NCBI GenBank assembly: GCA_037389465.1
Contig: JAZARR010000105.1
Coordinates: forward strand, 1,736,001-1,800,000
Direction of reading: 5' to 3'
DNA length: 64,000 nucleotides
Origin: Baylisascaris procyonis
Taxonomy: Eukaryota; Nematoda; Chromadorea; Rhabditida; Ascarididae
Position numbers and translations under genes: made by a program. Shown here piece after piece: positions 38,401-60,272 of this stretch (the stretch's first letter is position 1; every line of letters starts with the position of its first letter). Under the pieces are notes generated by a model, which saw only the letters and a list, made by a program, of their open reading frames with translations, searched no databases and was not told where the DNA came from.

Positions 38401-38953
38401 TGAGTAGAATTTTCAAATGATAGTCATATGTGAATCATTCGATTGCCGAAATTGCTCGTTGATTGATGAGGTTGCATATTAAGTGTGTTTTATAAAGCAT
38501 CACTTTTCAATATGGTTGCAACACGAACAATAGTAAAATAATAATCAACAACAATAGATTTTATCATATGCGGCTACCATAAAATAAATCAAGCTAGATT
38601 AATAAAAATAAGCAAATAAAGTGAAGGTAACAGTATGCTGTAGCTACATTTCAGTGGAATATCGCAAAACCTGTTTTTCATGCTATATTAAACTCAAAGA
38701 TTTCTCTAGTTATTCAACTCATACAATAAATTTTTGAATCGATCGGTGTGCAAAGTGGCTACAAAACTACAAAAGACGTTGACTTTATTTTATCCGAAGT
38801 TTAAGTTCATTAGTAAAACGAAGATGAATTGGAGAAAAATAAATAAATGAAATAAAATAAGAGGAAAAACTTACGAAAAATTGTTTCGGCTTTAGTCGCA
38901 GATCTGACGAATGGAATGAAAATCACTAAATAATAAAAATATGCGAACCACAT
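9872..38953 (-). CDS. lev-10: LEV-10: five-CUB, LDLa, single-pass membrane protein clustering levamisole-type acetylcholine receptors
   Basis: Twenty-six coding exons read on the - strand: 38953-38875, 29212-29070, 28376-28314, 28099-28017, 27681-27565, 26894-26848, 25541-25475, 24756-24708, 24270-24179, 23867-23706, 23338-23283, 23208-23157, 22998-22848, 22375-22244, 21716-21575, 21424-21296, 20822-20722, 19938-19823, 19348-19281, 18594-18436, 17786-17647, 16971-16781, 15901-15825, 15224-15141, 14993-14868, 10110-9872. Every junction has AG/GT borders and a compatible phase, giving 954 residues. Order: signal peptide (about 1-19), CUB1 (about 30-180), CUB2 (191-308), CUB3 (369-519), CUB4 (536-660), CUB5 (675-802), LDLa (838-876), membrane span (about 887-910), 44-residue basic tail. 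In C. elegans, LEV-10 has this same architecture and a similar length (about 900 residues). There it acts from muscle, with secreted partners, to cluster L-AChRs at the neuromuscular junction. Orthology is inferred from architecture and from the nested eat-18; no alignment was run. SOL-1 and SOL-2 are less likely because their CUB numbers differ. Confidence 0.9.
11859..11880 (+). repeat. (AAAC)n simple repeat
   Basis: About five uninterrupted AAAC units are visible directly, inside the last lev-10 intron. Confidence 0.85.
14349..14428. repeat. (TA)n microsatellite, about 80 bp
   Basis: This is an uninterrupted TA dinucleotide run within the last lev-10 intron. It generates apparent Tyr-Ile repeat open frames on both strands, which are artefacts. 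Confidence 0.97.
14868..15224 (-). other. lev-10: lev-10 exons 24-25: Cys-rich linker and LDL-receptor class A domain
   Basis: Exon 25 (14993-14868) encodes six Cys in LDLa order: [21 protein letters not shown] and DTDEAHC. The D-x-x-D-E-type calcium motif sits before the last Cys. The sixth Cys codon is split: T at the donor (CATT|GTGAGT) plus GT at the start of the last exon. Exon 24 (15224-15141) adds a three-Cys linker beginning [14 protein letters not shown]. It uses a weaker donor (TTAT|GTGGGC), and its phase fits on both sides. Confidence 0.9.
15825..17786 (-). other. lev-10: lev-10 exons 21-23: CUB5
   Basis: Motifs in order are [72 protein letters not shown] and [12 protein letters not shown]. 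This is the membrane-proximal CUB. Its second half lies on a 77-bp exon (15901-15825). Confidence 0.9.
18436..20822 (-). other. lev-10: lev-10 exons 17-20: CUB4
   Basis: Motifs in order are [80 protein letters not shown] and NGFKALYKI. The exon at 19348-19281 is only 68 bp but supplies the Cys and Asp of the conserved CxDFLEI segment and fits both phases. Confidence 0.9.
21296..22998 (-). other. lev-10: lev-10 exons 13-16: CUB3
   Basis: Motifs in order are [68 protein letters not shown] and FGFRAKIEF. The first Cys of the domain and the SPKYPxLYP turn are clear. The acidic Ca-site pattern is less canonical than in CUB2. Confidence 0.88.
23157..25541 (-). other. lev-10: lev-10 exons 7-12: CUB2 and linker
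   Basis: The domain runs from KCSFLIES through [59 protein letters not shown] and FLEFNTT to LGFVTNW. The Cys positions, SPxYPxxYP motif and C-x(n)-D-x(3)-IYDG pattern are textbook CUB. Exon 12 (23208-23157) is a 52-bp linker with an AAG acceptor. It was needed to reconcile the phases of the neighbouring exons. Confidence 0.88.
26848..29212 (-). other. lev-10: lev-10 exons 2-6: CUB1
   Basis: Exon 2 opens with [13 protein letters not shown]. Exon 4 gives [17 protein letters not shown] and exon 5 gives [11 protein letters not shown] plus [14 protein letters not shown]. Exon 6 gives the closing strand [17 protein letters not shown]. The Cys pair before EYVDIY and at YCGTV is the usual second CUB disulfide. 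For exon 6 the acceptor ATAG at 26895-26898 was chosen over two nearer AGs because only it keeps the phase on both sides and yields the closing strand. Exon 3 (21 residues) is the least conserved piece. Confidence 0.82.
27789..27812 (+). repeat. Short hexamer repeat, CAGGTR x 4
   Basis: Four consecutive units (CAGGTG then three CAGGTA) lie in a lev-10 intron. On the + strand they resemble splice donors, but the gene is on the - strand, so this is likely coincidental. Confidence 0.8.
29643..29648 (-). terminator. eat-18: Candidate eat-18 polyadenylation signal (AATAAA)
   Basis: A canonical AATAAA on the - strand lies about 59 bp after the eat-18 stop codon. It would allow a short eat-18 transcript ending inside lev-10 intron 1. 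Confidence 0.5.
29705..29710 (-). promoter_or_regulatory. Splice donor overlapping the eat-18 stop codon
   Basis: The - strand sequence reads GAA GAG TAA GTG, so the hexamer GTAAGT covers the stop. Splicing here into lev-10 exon 2 would give GAT AAG CAA TAA, changing only the last residues of EAT-18 and ending three codons later. Confidence 0.5.
29707..29919 (-). CDS. eat-18: EAT-18-like 70-residue single-pass membrane protein, nested in lev-10 intron 1
   Basis: The ATG at 29919 opens [21 protein letters not shown] charged segment [13 protein letters not shown], a CPFCRSLDC cysteine cluster and a hydrophobic span of about 23 residues (from [12 protein letters not shown]) follow. The protein ends [12 protein letters not shown] and TAA. 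There are no upstream in-frame Met codons before a stop. Length and layout match C. elegans EAT-18, which is 71 residues with one span and, as I recall, is encoded within the lev-10 locus. There it is required for function of pharyngeal nicotinic receptors containing EAT-2. The identification rests on size, topology and position, not on an alignment. The stop codon overlaps a GTAAGT donor. The TM span is longer and more hydrophobic than chance open frames would give. Confidence 0.82.
   Translation of the reverse strand: MERMRTLERVVETRIDMLEFEEGDQIKEDCPFCRSLDCDIIFALLFTFVIACLLVLIMVFWLKGVLQYEE
29920..38874. other. Upstream part of lev-10 intron 1 (about 9 kb)
   Basis: This is the region 5' of eat-18 within the lev-10 intron and is expected to hold the eat-18 promoter and 5' UTR. 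No complete gene was recognised. Items seen: a coding-like but broken stretch at about 30600-31030 (+ strand), a poly(A) run at 34203-34224, and a candidate exon-like piece at 36145-36220 with a CAAG|GTACGT donor but no recognisable protein. Confidence 0.6.
34203..34224 (+). repeat. Poly(A) run, 22 nt
   Basis: A homopolymer directly visible in lev-10 intron 1. It has no target-site duplication or retrotransposon body that I could recognise. Confidence 0.95.
38875..38953 (-). other. lev-10: lev-10 first coding exon: signal peptide
   Basis: ATG at 38953-38951 begins [19 protein letters not shown], a hydrophobic stretch ending in a small residue, followed by TKAETIF. The exon ends with one spare base at a consensus GTAAGT donor. 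That phase is exactly what exon 2 (29212) needs. It was the only candidate found upstream with a signal-peptide-like sequence, the right phase and a strong donor. The intron that follows is 9.7 kb and contains eat-18. Confidence 0.75.
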
Positions 38954-39216
38954 CGCCAGCAGACATCTGCTTAATACGACTCACATTTCGCCATTAGCAG
39001 CCAATGTTTTACTGAAGCATTTATTCATTTAAAAAGGCAAAAAGCCCCCTCAAATGGAAACCCCTTGAAGAAATTCAATAGATTATAGCTATCGCTTGAG
39101 GGAATTCAGAGGCGAATTTTTGGTAACGGAAGGCGTTGGGCAAACTTTATCAAAGCAATTGTAGCATGCGATTATTCGAATATTAAAATCAATTGATCAA
39201 TCAACTGCCTTTCAGT

Positions 39217-39250
39217 TTTCCGTTCCCCCCCCCGCTCCCCCTCCTTCTCG
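39217..39250 (-). promoter_or_regulatory. C-rich tract upstream of lev-10 (possible promoter element)
   Basis: The + strand has a run of nine or more C followed by CTCCCCCTCC. It is G/A-rich on the lev-10 coding strand, about 264 bp before the start codon. Promoter function is inferred from position only. Confidence 0.3.
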
Positions 39251-40758
39251 CACCTAGTTCCATGTCAATGCACGCTCCTCGCCGCCTCCAATCGACTCCA
39301 TCTGTGACCAACTCCTCCACTTGTCGAAGCTCCCCGTCATCGACTCCGTTTTATCCATCTAGCATATGTTATCAACTAGTTCCGCCTGTGACCCACTCAG
39401 CCTACTGAACCCCGCCGTCATTAACTGCTTTTGTGTGTGACCGTTCCCCAGAATAGAGACTCAAACCCTTCCACTCCCTCATCTCAATGTAATATTGGAT
39501 TAACTCCAAGCACTCTTCAGCTCGATCTCCATTAATTGCGAATTACGGAAGCACAATGGACTCTGCATCACTGAGCACCCATCCAAATTCGCACAAACAA
39601 ACGTAGTAGCTATTGCAACTGTATTTTTAGGCCAATGCTATGGAAAGATATGCGTATTCAGCAATGCCTAAGGAATGTTTCTTCTAGATAATGCCCGACC
39701 TACAAGAAAAAAATGCAAGAGAAGGCAAAAACTGTACAAATGCAATTACCGCTCCTTATGATCTAAACAAGTCCTTGATATCACATTGACCAAGTCAGCC
39801 AAATCATCGCAAAGCGGATACCTTGAGAGAATTCAAGCTCTAAACTACCGTAAGCAATCTCTTTTTTTAAGATGGAGAGGGAATGGATCTCCTTGAGAAA
39901 TATAATAGGTAAGGTGGACGAGAAAATCGAGCAGCCATTAGGCCGAAGAGTCCAACCAAACAAAAATGAGGGGAAACTCGAAACAGAGCTGGAGAGGAAG
40001 AAATAGAGATGAAGCACAAAGCCAATGCTCCTACTATGTGAAAAGAACTCATCGCTTGCCCCTTCGAGGAATAATCTAGCTTGGAGTGGAGGAAAGATGG
40101 GGGAGGAAGGAACAGAAGCGATTATAGTGAAAAAGCTCGAGCTGCTCCCTGTCAAGATTCCAAAAGAAATCCCTTTTGAAATTTTGTTTACCCCAACATT
40201 TTGTTGCAAACTGTTACATACCTTTCAACATGGGCGCAGTCACTTTCACAGTACTTGAAGCGTATCAAAGTTTCGTTGTTGCCATTTATCCATACGCCTT
40301 CTGTATAGCTCCACTTTGATCGCCTGAAATTTCGAAGTAGATATCAAGACTGCAATCGAATATGGAATCGATTCTTCGCTTTCGCAAATTCATGCTCAAT
40401 TTGTACACCAATACATTATAAAGGTACAATATTCATTTGAATTGATGACGAATTTATACAGTGAACCGCTTGATAACGTGTGCTTAAAACCTGAACGGAA
40501 CACTCCAATCGTTTCAGATCGTTCTGCTGTAAATGATTTATATAACATTTTCAAGATAACGCGGCAAACTCACACCTTTTCTGTTGTCTGCTAAGTTCAC
40601 CACGTAATCAGCACCAAACAATCGGTACGCGTAAGCAAAATGCACTTATTTCACCATTAGTTTTTTCGAAGAGTATATGCAATAATAAGCAGTGCTGCGC
40701 TTTTATTTAAGCGAAACAATAATCTCTGATCTTTTTCCATTAGGAAACTGCGGCATTC

Positions 40759-40783
40759 AAAAAAAAAAAAAAAAAAAAAAAAA
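40759..40783 (+). repeat. Poly(A) run, 25 nt
   Basis: A homopolymer directly visible in the intergenic region. Confidence 0.95.
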
Positions 40784-43700
40784 TAGATGATGAAATATGA
40801 AGGTAAAATGTTGAGAAATGATTTGGCTCGGTATGTGAAGATATTTGTTACGATAAACAGAACCTTTCTCAGATTTTAATTAACTGCCATAAATCTAAGC
40901 GATTTATTGAGCAATCGCCGTATCCGTGCTTGTGTCACGGGTATTATCAATGCTCAGGTGGATTGCTATACAGCAGTAATCCATTGGAAGGATATTTTTA
41001 ATATTTGGAATGCGCTAAAGTAATGAGAAAAATGAACGATACTGGAATGCGATATATCATTTTCTAAGTTTATGATTGCGCTTGAAATATTTTATGTAAG
41101 AAAAAATGATTGTCCTCATCAAATGGTCATTCATTGTTGTTCTGGAACTCACAACAAAACATGTATTCAACGATGTGCGTCTTGATATGAATTTGCCGCA
41201 GCGTTAGTCCAGCGTAACGAACAACTGTACAAAATCTTTTTTTGCGGCGAGATCAGAACTGCTTGTAGGAATTCATTAGCAGCGTGGCACTAGGCCTGAT
41301 GCGAAGAGAGAGGAAGCTGATGGGGAGAGGGAGGAGGTAAGCGAGATAGGAGTAGGTATGGGAGTGGGGCGAGGACGGGAGGATCCGAAAGAGGGAGGAA
41401 ACTATCCAAAATTCAAAAGATTGCGAGATCCCTATATAAGTGACTAAAATGAGTCGGATTTGATTACCCTTTTTCTGCATTAGAATGGGTATATTTTGGT
41501 ACCTGCAGTATTACCATTACATTAGCAACAGGCGCATATAAAAACTAATTAGATGCCACATCCGTTCTCTAGAAGCAATTTTGAGCCATTACTGAGCAGC
41601 CACTAAATGGTAGTTTGGCAGAACAACGCTCAAATCAACCATTTGAAAAGCAGTCGAAATTAAATATAGCAATTATCAGCAGATTTTCTCTCCCAATAAC
41701 TTAGAAAAGACGCTAAAAAGCCCAAAACATCCGCTGCTAAAAATTTCCTCAGTGACAACACCGCATTCAATCCCGATTAGCTGTTAGAAACCATTACAAC
41801 CAGTTTCCTAGAGCTGCCTAAGGTGTAATGCAGAGATAAGTGGGGAATCTGTGAGGTAAATATCCATTTTATTTGGCCATTACCAAAACTATAAACTTTA
41901 ATGATGCCCTAGTTTTTTTAACCAGTTCTGCTGATGTCGTTGAACACCTCAGTTCGCTGATATGTTATGCTCTCTATTCATTTGCTCTTTTTTTTTCACT
42001 TCCTTTCTCAGCCACAACGATGGCGTGGCCGCGATGCAAGACATAACAGTGCGCAGCTGAGCAAAATACAATGTTATATCGACGAGTCCAGTGTAATAGG
42101 ACCCTAGATATAGGTATAACACCATTTATCGTATTGAATGCTGGTTTTTCTCTCAATTATTCAGTAAAATTCGCGCGTCGACACGATCTTCTTACGCAAA
42201 TAGCAACAAAAGTCATGAGTGATTTTCGTTCAGCAGTATGCGAGCAGGCTTCTTCATTGGTGAAAATTTCAACAGAGTTATGAACCAGCTAAATGTATTG
42301 AAACTGTTGCAATCGCCAGTTGAAACGTGAAGTTGTACCTTACGCTTTCTACTGTAAACAACACGGCAGCGAAAGCGACTATGAAAGTTTAGACGCTTTC
42401 TGCTGGCGAGTTTCCTCACGCCTGCAAGATTGCTGCAGCTTATAGTTATTAAACGCACATTCGGCTCAATTCTTGGTGCAGTATGCAAGCACTTGTGCAC
42501 ACTATTAAACGGCTATAACTACAGCTGCTCTCAACTGCCCATTGTTGTTTTTTCTTCGTTTTTTTTTTCTTTCTGAACGTAAGCTCACGTTAGAATGAAT
42601 GACGGTAATCGTTTCTTCATATCCCATACCTTCAGGTGGGTGGGTTGAATAAAATCTTGAATACTTTGCAAATACCTGCAGGCAGTACATGAAGTATCGG
42701 GACGTACGCGATACTGTATAAGGAGGTAATTTCTATGGTAGTTATGGATCGACCTTAATCGCCAATGAAATTTCAAGTGTTTTTTAAGCATTTAGTGAGT
42801 GACGTCATGTACGGCTGAACTCAAGTGAAAAAGTGGAGTGGGACAACGAAGTCACACCTCGCTTCTACAACTGTAATAAATATGCTCAGACTCAAAGACT
42901 CGACTTCGAGATTTAACAGCAGTGATAACGTGAAAGAGCTATCCGATGTTGGAGTGCTTATCCGATTACAATATACGGCGCTTTTCAACCATACTGAAAG
43001 CAAAAGTTTTCTTCAGTCATATTAGCAACCCACTGAAAAAGCGAAGTCAGAAGCACTACAAAAACGAACTTTCGAGGAATGTCGGAAGTTATCGGTGCAG
43101 CAGTCATGGACGAGTTATCATTTCGAGTTCTCTATCCCGATTTTGAAGCCTTCCCCACATTAAGGTAGCCAGTGAATAGCTTTATGGTTGTTGGATGATA
43201 TTCAACATGGAGCGAAGAAGTGCTAAAACCATACAAACGCTGATCTTTCTATATTTTCTCTGCTATTTCTTAAGCATTTCCTGTTAGTTCAGTGTAAGTT
43301 AATGATTGTTTCAACTTCCAATAGGAGAAGATATGAAAGAAAATATTAAACAATCAACGATACAAGGAAAAAGGCAGATAAATATGGGTTTTGGCAGGGC
43401 GAACAGGCTACGGAAGGGGGCGTAAAGATACGCAACACAACCTATACAAATCGCAGTAATATACGAAGCATCAAGGTGTTGAAGCGTGATTCAAATCTAC
43501 TGAATGCTACCACAGTCGGAATCGTTTAACCGCATCACTACCGTGTTAGAGAATTCGTTTATGGCGTTTAGAGTAAGAAATTACTGAGAAAAACGGCTAC
43601 TGCTGTGTTGCAGCTTCATTATGGTGGCGGCCTCTGAATACTGTCAAGAATACTGTTTTGTTAATAAAACGCAGCTCAGAAAGAAAACTGACAAAATTCA

Positions 43701-46700
43701 CAAATAATAGAAGGGAACAGTATCCTAACGACCTATCAATTATGGATGTTTAATTCTCTCGCAAGAATGCACATAACTCTAATGGCAAATCAAAGAACTA
43801 GAAGAGTGGCGAACGTAAGAAGTGGAGTTAGGCAAGACGAAGTGGCATGAAGCAGAGCTCTAATGTGGCATGAGCTGCCACCGCACGGACTGAAGGCACA
43901 CAGCTGCAATCACATCAGCCGCCAGCTGTCCATTCAACGCTGACTCGCCAAACACACATCTAGCTTTATTCAAGCAATTCTCATCACCGTCTTTACCCAT
44001 TCATCTTACCTTCAGGCAATCATACCGCATGACGCGCCAGAATCGCTTTTTATGTGATCAAACCAAAAATTGCTTCTAAGATCACGCTGCGGCGTGGGCG
44101 AACAAACGAGCCGCACAAGCACTCTCAATCGACCACATCTGCCTCAGAGGTATCCGATCCAGCCTTTCAAAAGAGAAAGAAATTTTATTGTAGCACTGTT
44201 ATTCCTTCCGGGTTCTTAGCAATGTGTCGTTGGCATTCAGCCACGGATTTTGCCGTGCAATATGAGCATCAGCACTACACGCAGCCTCAAAAACGCACTT
44301 TTAAACGTGATGATAACCGAGTAGGCGAACTTTGATCAGAAATCAATCGATAAATTTTTAACGATCAAAATTCTGTTTATTTTTTGTTCGCCTTTCTCGA
44401 GTGCAACTTAAATAACAGTTACTTGCAGTTAATCTCCATTTTTTTTTGATCGCTTCAGAAATTGCTGGGGCTGTTTTTCCATCGCACTAAGTCCATGTCG
44501 ATGTCGAGCGATTGTTCAACAAGGTCTCAGCACTGTTCCCCAACCAAAATGGACCGAGGTTTCTGAGCGTGGAGGTATCGAAAATGATAATCCCTCATCT
44601 GTTCTTCCTCGAAGGAAATTAGAACCTGGGCTCTAACTACTTTCAGTCGATTAGGTCATCTAAGATGTGACAAGACGAAAGCCGCGCTTGCATAGAATAG
44701 TTGGACATATTTTTATGCTGCTGCGCCCTATAGTAGTCAGACTTTTAACAAGGCTTGATGATATGCTAAACACACTGATCTCTTGGTCGCTGAGACCTCA
44801 CAGCAACAACTGAGCTGGGCTTTTCTTTTATTTGAATGGAATGCTGCAAACAAAAGCGCTTCCGAATAAGCTTTTTCATCTGGAATGGTGGTAATCAATT
44901 AAAATCGATGTAAGAACTCAACACAGTTGAATTCAATTCAATAATGGGAATAAGCAATTTTTAAAAATTTTTCTCATTTATATCGCAAATGTGAAATAAT
45001 AATGATCAATAAGCACCGTAATCTAACAACTAGTTTTAAACTATCTACCAGCTAATGAAACATTGAAATGAACCACCTACTTCACCACAGAATAAGTAGA
45101 AATGTTCACAAAAATGTTCAGATTTGTGGTGACCTCTTCAGGACAGAAAATGGTTGTACCTCAATCAGCTATTGCAGAAATTTCATTGAAAAAATTTAAA
45201 AGTTCTACAATTCTAAAAAGTTTCTGAATTTTTTTTTGTATTTGAATCTCTCATATCATGTAGTTTTAGCTTCTCATTGAAATTTCGTTTTTAATTTTCT
45301 CTTTATGTAGAATATATAAGATCCGCCTATTTTTAAGACGTTTTCATCTTCCTTAAATGTTTTTTTTTTTTTTTTGCTGAGCATTTTCCTCTCATCGTTC
45401 ACGCTGTTCAATTTCGTAATTTTTGTTCACATATATCACTAGTTTATTTTCCAATTTATTTGAATAGGGTGCCTTTTCACTATTAAATTTCCCAAATTAT
45501 CGCTCCCATTGGGGTAATATTTGATGCCACCTTTATGCAATGATGTGTTAAACGAATAAATGATCAACATTTAATGGTGTATCGCCGACGATTATTGATA
45601 GCCTATTGCGGGATAGATGCCTAATTAAATTACCTAAGAAGCTATTTGGCAGTCGATTAAATTTGCCTATCGAAATTCGCTATGCTACTTAACAACCAAT
45701 ACTCATAATTATTCCTCCATCGTATTCGTAATGCGAAATAGCCAACTATTCTATCGATTTTCTTATAGCGCAATGGAACGAGTGGAATTTATTAGTATAC
45801 CAACTAATCTGTGGCGTCATAATTCATTATAAAATTTCAATTAACGCTAGCATTTCGTTTGTTTTTAAATATTTAATTATATTGCATGGATAATGCAAAA
45901 GATATGATATATGAAAAATTATTAAGAGTATTTCAATAAAATTTCTCGAAATGAAAATCAATCAGATATTCTTAAAGTGTGTATAATTGAGATGATTAAT
46001 AAGTGTTTTTAACAATTGTGGTTATCACATTTTTAGAAGCGGTGGACACCGTCATAAGTGCTGATTTGAACGCCGCTATGAATTCCTAAACGTTCACTGC
46101 TAGTTGGTTTCCAAATGAAACTTTCTATAAGATAATATAGGTCAAGTTTCCATTGAAATATTTTTGGAATGCATTAAAATTGATATAGCCTTAATATTTT
46201 AAAATTCTCCACCAATATATCGCATAATTGCATTCAGTCCATATGATTTTCGATTCCAGTTTAGTTACTCTACATTACTTCAAGTTCATAGTGGTGTTCG
46301 CCGATGTGTGTCTAACATGACTTTTAGAACTGCGTCGATGAAATGAAACAAAGGTGCAATACGCAGGTTCACAAAGGCGAAGCGAAGAAAATTTCCTTGA
46401 GTTCAGGAAGATTTATACAAATAGCCATGAACGATTAAAAGAAATTGAGCAATAGAACTCCGGGATAGGATCTTCTTAGTAGAAGGGCTGGACGACTAAA
46501 AAGTAAGCATGAAGATCTGATTCGTACACTGCTGGGTTGCAGACGAATTGAACTATCGCCGTAGGCGAATTGCTGCGGGCAAAAAACAGAAACTTTTTTT
46601 TAAAGTGCAGATAAGCACCTCAGGTGAGTTGTTCAGAGAAGCGATCATTTTTTGCGGAACTCATTCAGAGAGGCAAAGCAATGGTCTCTAAAAGCAATGC

Positions 46701-47653
46701 TTCAGAGTTCAACCTTATGATTAATAAATTCGGCCATGTTTTCCTAGTCACTGATGACCAGAACTTTAACCAGCAAACTAGATTTGAGTTCTTCACGTCG
46801 AGAAATGCTCTTAGCACTGGTCATTATTCTTTACCTAAGCTCATCAAACAATAATCCCTAGAGAATTTTGCACTTTACCCCGTTCTACTTCCCAATCAAA
46901 AACGGGCAAGAAACCTTCCAATGAAGTTGCAGATGTGTGCTCACTTCATTCATACGTAACTGGAATGAAATGAATGTTATTGCTCATGAATATGCAAAAC
47001 TCCTTTCGTCCACAACACTGCTTTTATTTCCAGTGCACTAATATCAGTCACACCTGTTCAAAACAAAGTAACGAAGTAAAGTTTCACAAAGTATGCAAAG
47101 GAATAAAACATATGTAGACGAAGCAAGGTTGTCGCTTGTTGGTGGTTGCAGCAACCTCATTTGTATCGATCTTTAAAGGATGAATGCTTGTGCAGTTTCC
47201 ATGCGATAATCAGTCAAATCAGCTTATAGGTGATGAATTTCCAAAGCAAAAATGATTGCATAAGGAGCATCATATAGAGGAGATAAGTGCAAGAAAACGA
47301 TACAAGCGTTGCAGCCATAGGTGCGGTTTTAACCGTGAACATATAAAACGGGCGTAGCGAATGAATTGTTCACAAATACAATAGACTTGAGTTTATAGTG
47401 TCACAAAGCTGAAAAATAGCGTGAATATGAACGCGTCTCTATAACGGAAGCAAACAAATTCTACCAATATCATATGTTGACAATTATAAATTAATATTCG
47501 GAAATTGCAATGCGAAATGCGCGAAAAAAATCTTAACGCAAATCTCTTCCTAATCAACGAAAAATTAGAATTCTTTAGCACAGTAAAATTAGAAGCAAGT
47601 CGACGCTATAACGCTATTTCTTTTAACGCCTATGAGGATGTGATGCATTGCCG

Positions 47654-58194
<10,541 letters not shown>

Positions 58195-59554
58195 GTGTGC
58201 AGCCTTTTCTTTTTTTATTGATTGAAATTGATCGGAAACACTCGGAATCGATCCATATTTCACACATTTTCAATTTCGTTTCAAATATATATTTGTTGTT
58301 GATGACCTTTTGCGAAAAAAACGACGCTGCCTTTCACTGATTGCTAGGAATTGTATGTAATAATTCGATGTTTACTTCTGGTAATTAGGCAATCTCGCGT
58401 AAAGAGGTCTTTCTCTGAATGCTTCTTACGCAACTGGTTTGCCCTTTAGTCGCGAGCGGACTAACGGAGTCGTTGTTTGGATGCGTGCAAGTACCCCCCA
58501 AGCGGTCTTTTTTGGGAATATCCGAACTCTCGAAGAAGAGCTCTCCAGGAGAGGATGCGTAGCGAGTGAGAGACGACAAGGTGGAAGGATGTGGGGGAGG
58601 GGGAGAGGGGACAGGAAATGGATAGCATGATTATTAATGTAAATTACGAATGCAGTTACGTTTTCAACGATACCATTTTGATGCTTCGACTCGATGCAGA
58701 AATAGCGATGAACGGATAAGGCTGCTAATAAAAATTGATTCGTTGCTTGTTCCTACGTTTTGCTTTAGGGAATACTGCTGACAATCTGAAAATAGCGTAT
58801 TGTTCAACAAGCAGCGCTTATGTTTTAGATAAAGTATATATATCTTTTTTAAATTAAATATTTGTCAGATTTTTTAAACTGAAGAGCAATTTATATTAGA
58901 TGAAGCATTTTCTCTTAGCAGAGTATAGAGAAGTGCATTTCTTTCCTTCATATGAAATATTTTTACTCTCAGAAAATTTCACCTACTATTATGCTCGTTA
59001 TTTCTAGGTTCTGTTAACTATGATGCCAATCTTCTCAGAGCAATATTACTATTGGAATATATTTGAGTATTTTCTAATAAACCGAAAAATATAATGGAAT
59101 TAACTCGCCGTATTATTTTATTCCGAATATTTTATCGTTTATTTCAGCGATAATCAAAGAATAAGCTATTGAACTCCTTACAATTGCAATTGTAAAGTTT
59201 GTTGGATGACTAGCGATAAAGAGCACTACAATTGTAAATGCATGAACTAAAGTCGACGTATAAATGAGATCTTTGTGTTGGTGGTGTCATTAATGAACGA
59301 TTGGCAAATAAAAAAAAAACGAGCCTTGAATAATAAAATGTCGATGAGCACTCTTCAGTGGGCGTTGCTGTTAAATTCGCCGATATCAACATCAACAACG
59401 ACCACTATCGAATTAAATCCCTACGTAATTGATGAACATCATCCAATAAATACTCAACAAATGCCTTCACAAACATCATCGCACGATCTTCATTTTTTGA
59501 ATTTTCTATGCGTAATTCTGGTGAATCTCTATTGCTAATCGGTGGATTTTAATT

Positions 59555-59556
<2 letters not shown>

Positions 59557-59641
<85 letters not shown>
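59557..59641. repeat. (TA)n microsatellite, about 85 bp
   Basis: An uninterrupted TA dinucleotide run in a putative intron. Confidence 0.97.
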
Positions 59642-59643
<2 letters not shown>

Positions 59644-60272
59644 AATTTATAGAGAAATTTTAATGATGATTCTCAACATTGCTGTTTATATTCAATTTTA
59701 TGATGGATGGCCTTCGGAATATTATGCAAATGATAATTGATTCCATTGTAGCTATGTATGAGCACATTGAATGATAAGGAGATTAGTCTTGAATGTTGCT
59801 GCTTATATACTTCTTTAACCTTTTATTGCAGGAGGTTCTTAAGAGCCCAATTAGTTCCACACATTTTTGTGCCATTTCTCATGCTGCAGTTTTATTGGCC
59901 TGTTAGGTCACGAATAATTAAACACTATTCTGCAGTCTAAAAAAAAAACTACTAATATGGATTCCTGATCGGATCAAAGTACTGTCTCGAAGCGTACACA
60001 GTAATATCATTATAAACTACCGTTCATGGATTCTTATCCAGATAACATTCCAAGGAAAATAATACAAAAACCATGATATACACAATTTTATACCTAATCA
60101 CGCGTTCATATTAAAGTGTTCGCTTGCAAAAACGTTTGATGAAATGTTTTTTTTCTTGCTTAACCTTTTATAGCATATGAAAGTGAATGTTAATGAAGTA
60201 TCGTTTTGAGAACAGTGCTGAAAAAAATCGTTTTACGATAGTGGAAAAATTATTCATGAAATGCGCTTTCAG

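Larger units (their letters stand above)
38954..47653. other. Probable intergenic region upstream of lev-10 and of the + strand gene
   Basis: The genes on either side are divergent, so both promoters should lie here. No protein family was recognised. A C-rich tract at 39217-39250 lies about 264-297 bp upstream of the LEV-10 ATG. A G/A-rich tract lies at about 41281-41400, and poly(A)/poly(T) runs at 40759-40783 and 45360-45375. An exon-like piece at 44083-44151 is discussed among the findings. The 142-codon - strand frame at 39781-40209 is low-complexity and unsupported. Confidence 0.55.

Noticed and set aside
39781..40209. 142-codon - strand open frame upstream of lev-10
   Set aside because: It is Ser/Phe/Pro-rich and low-complexity, arising from a purine-rich + strand; there is no motif.
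58439..58630. + strand frame near 58.4 kb with possible acceptor TTTGCCCTTTAG
   Set aside because: No frame through it keeps the phase needed to reach the 60273 exon, and no homology was recognised.
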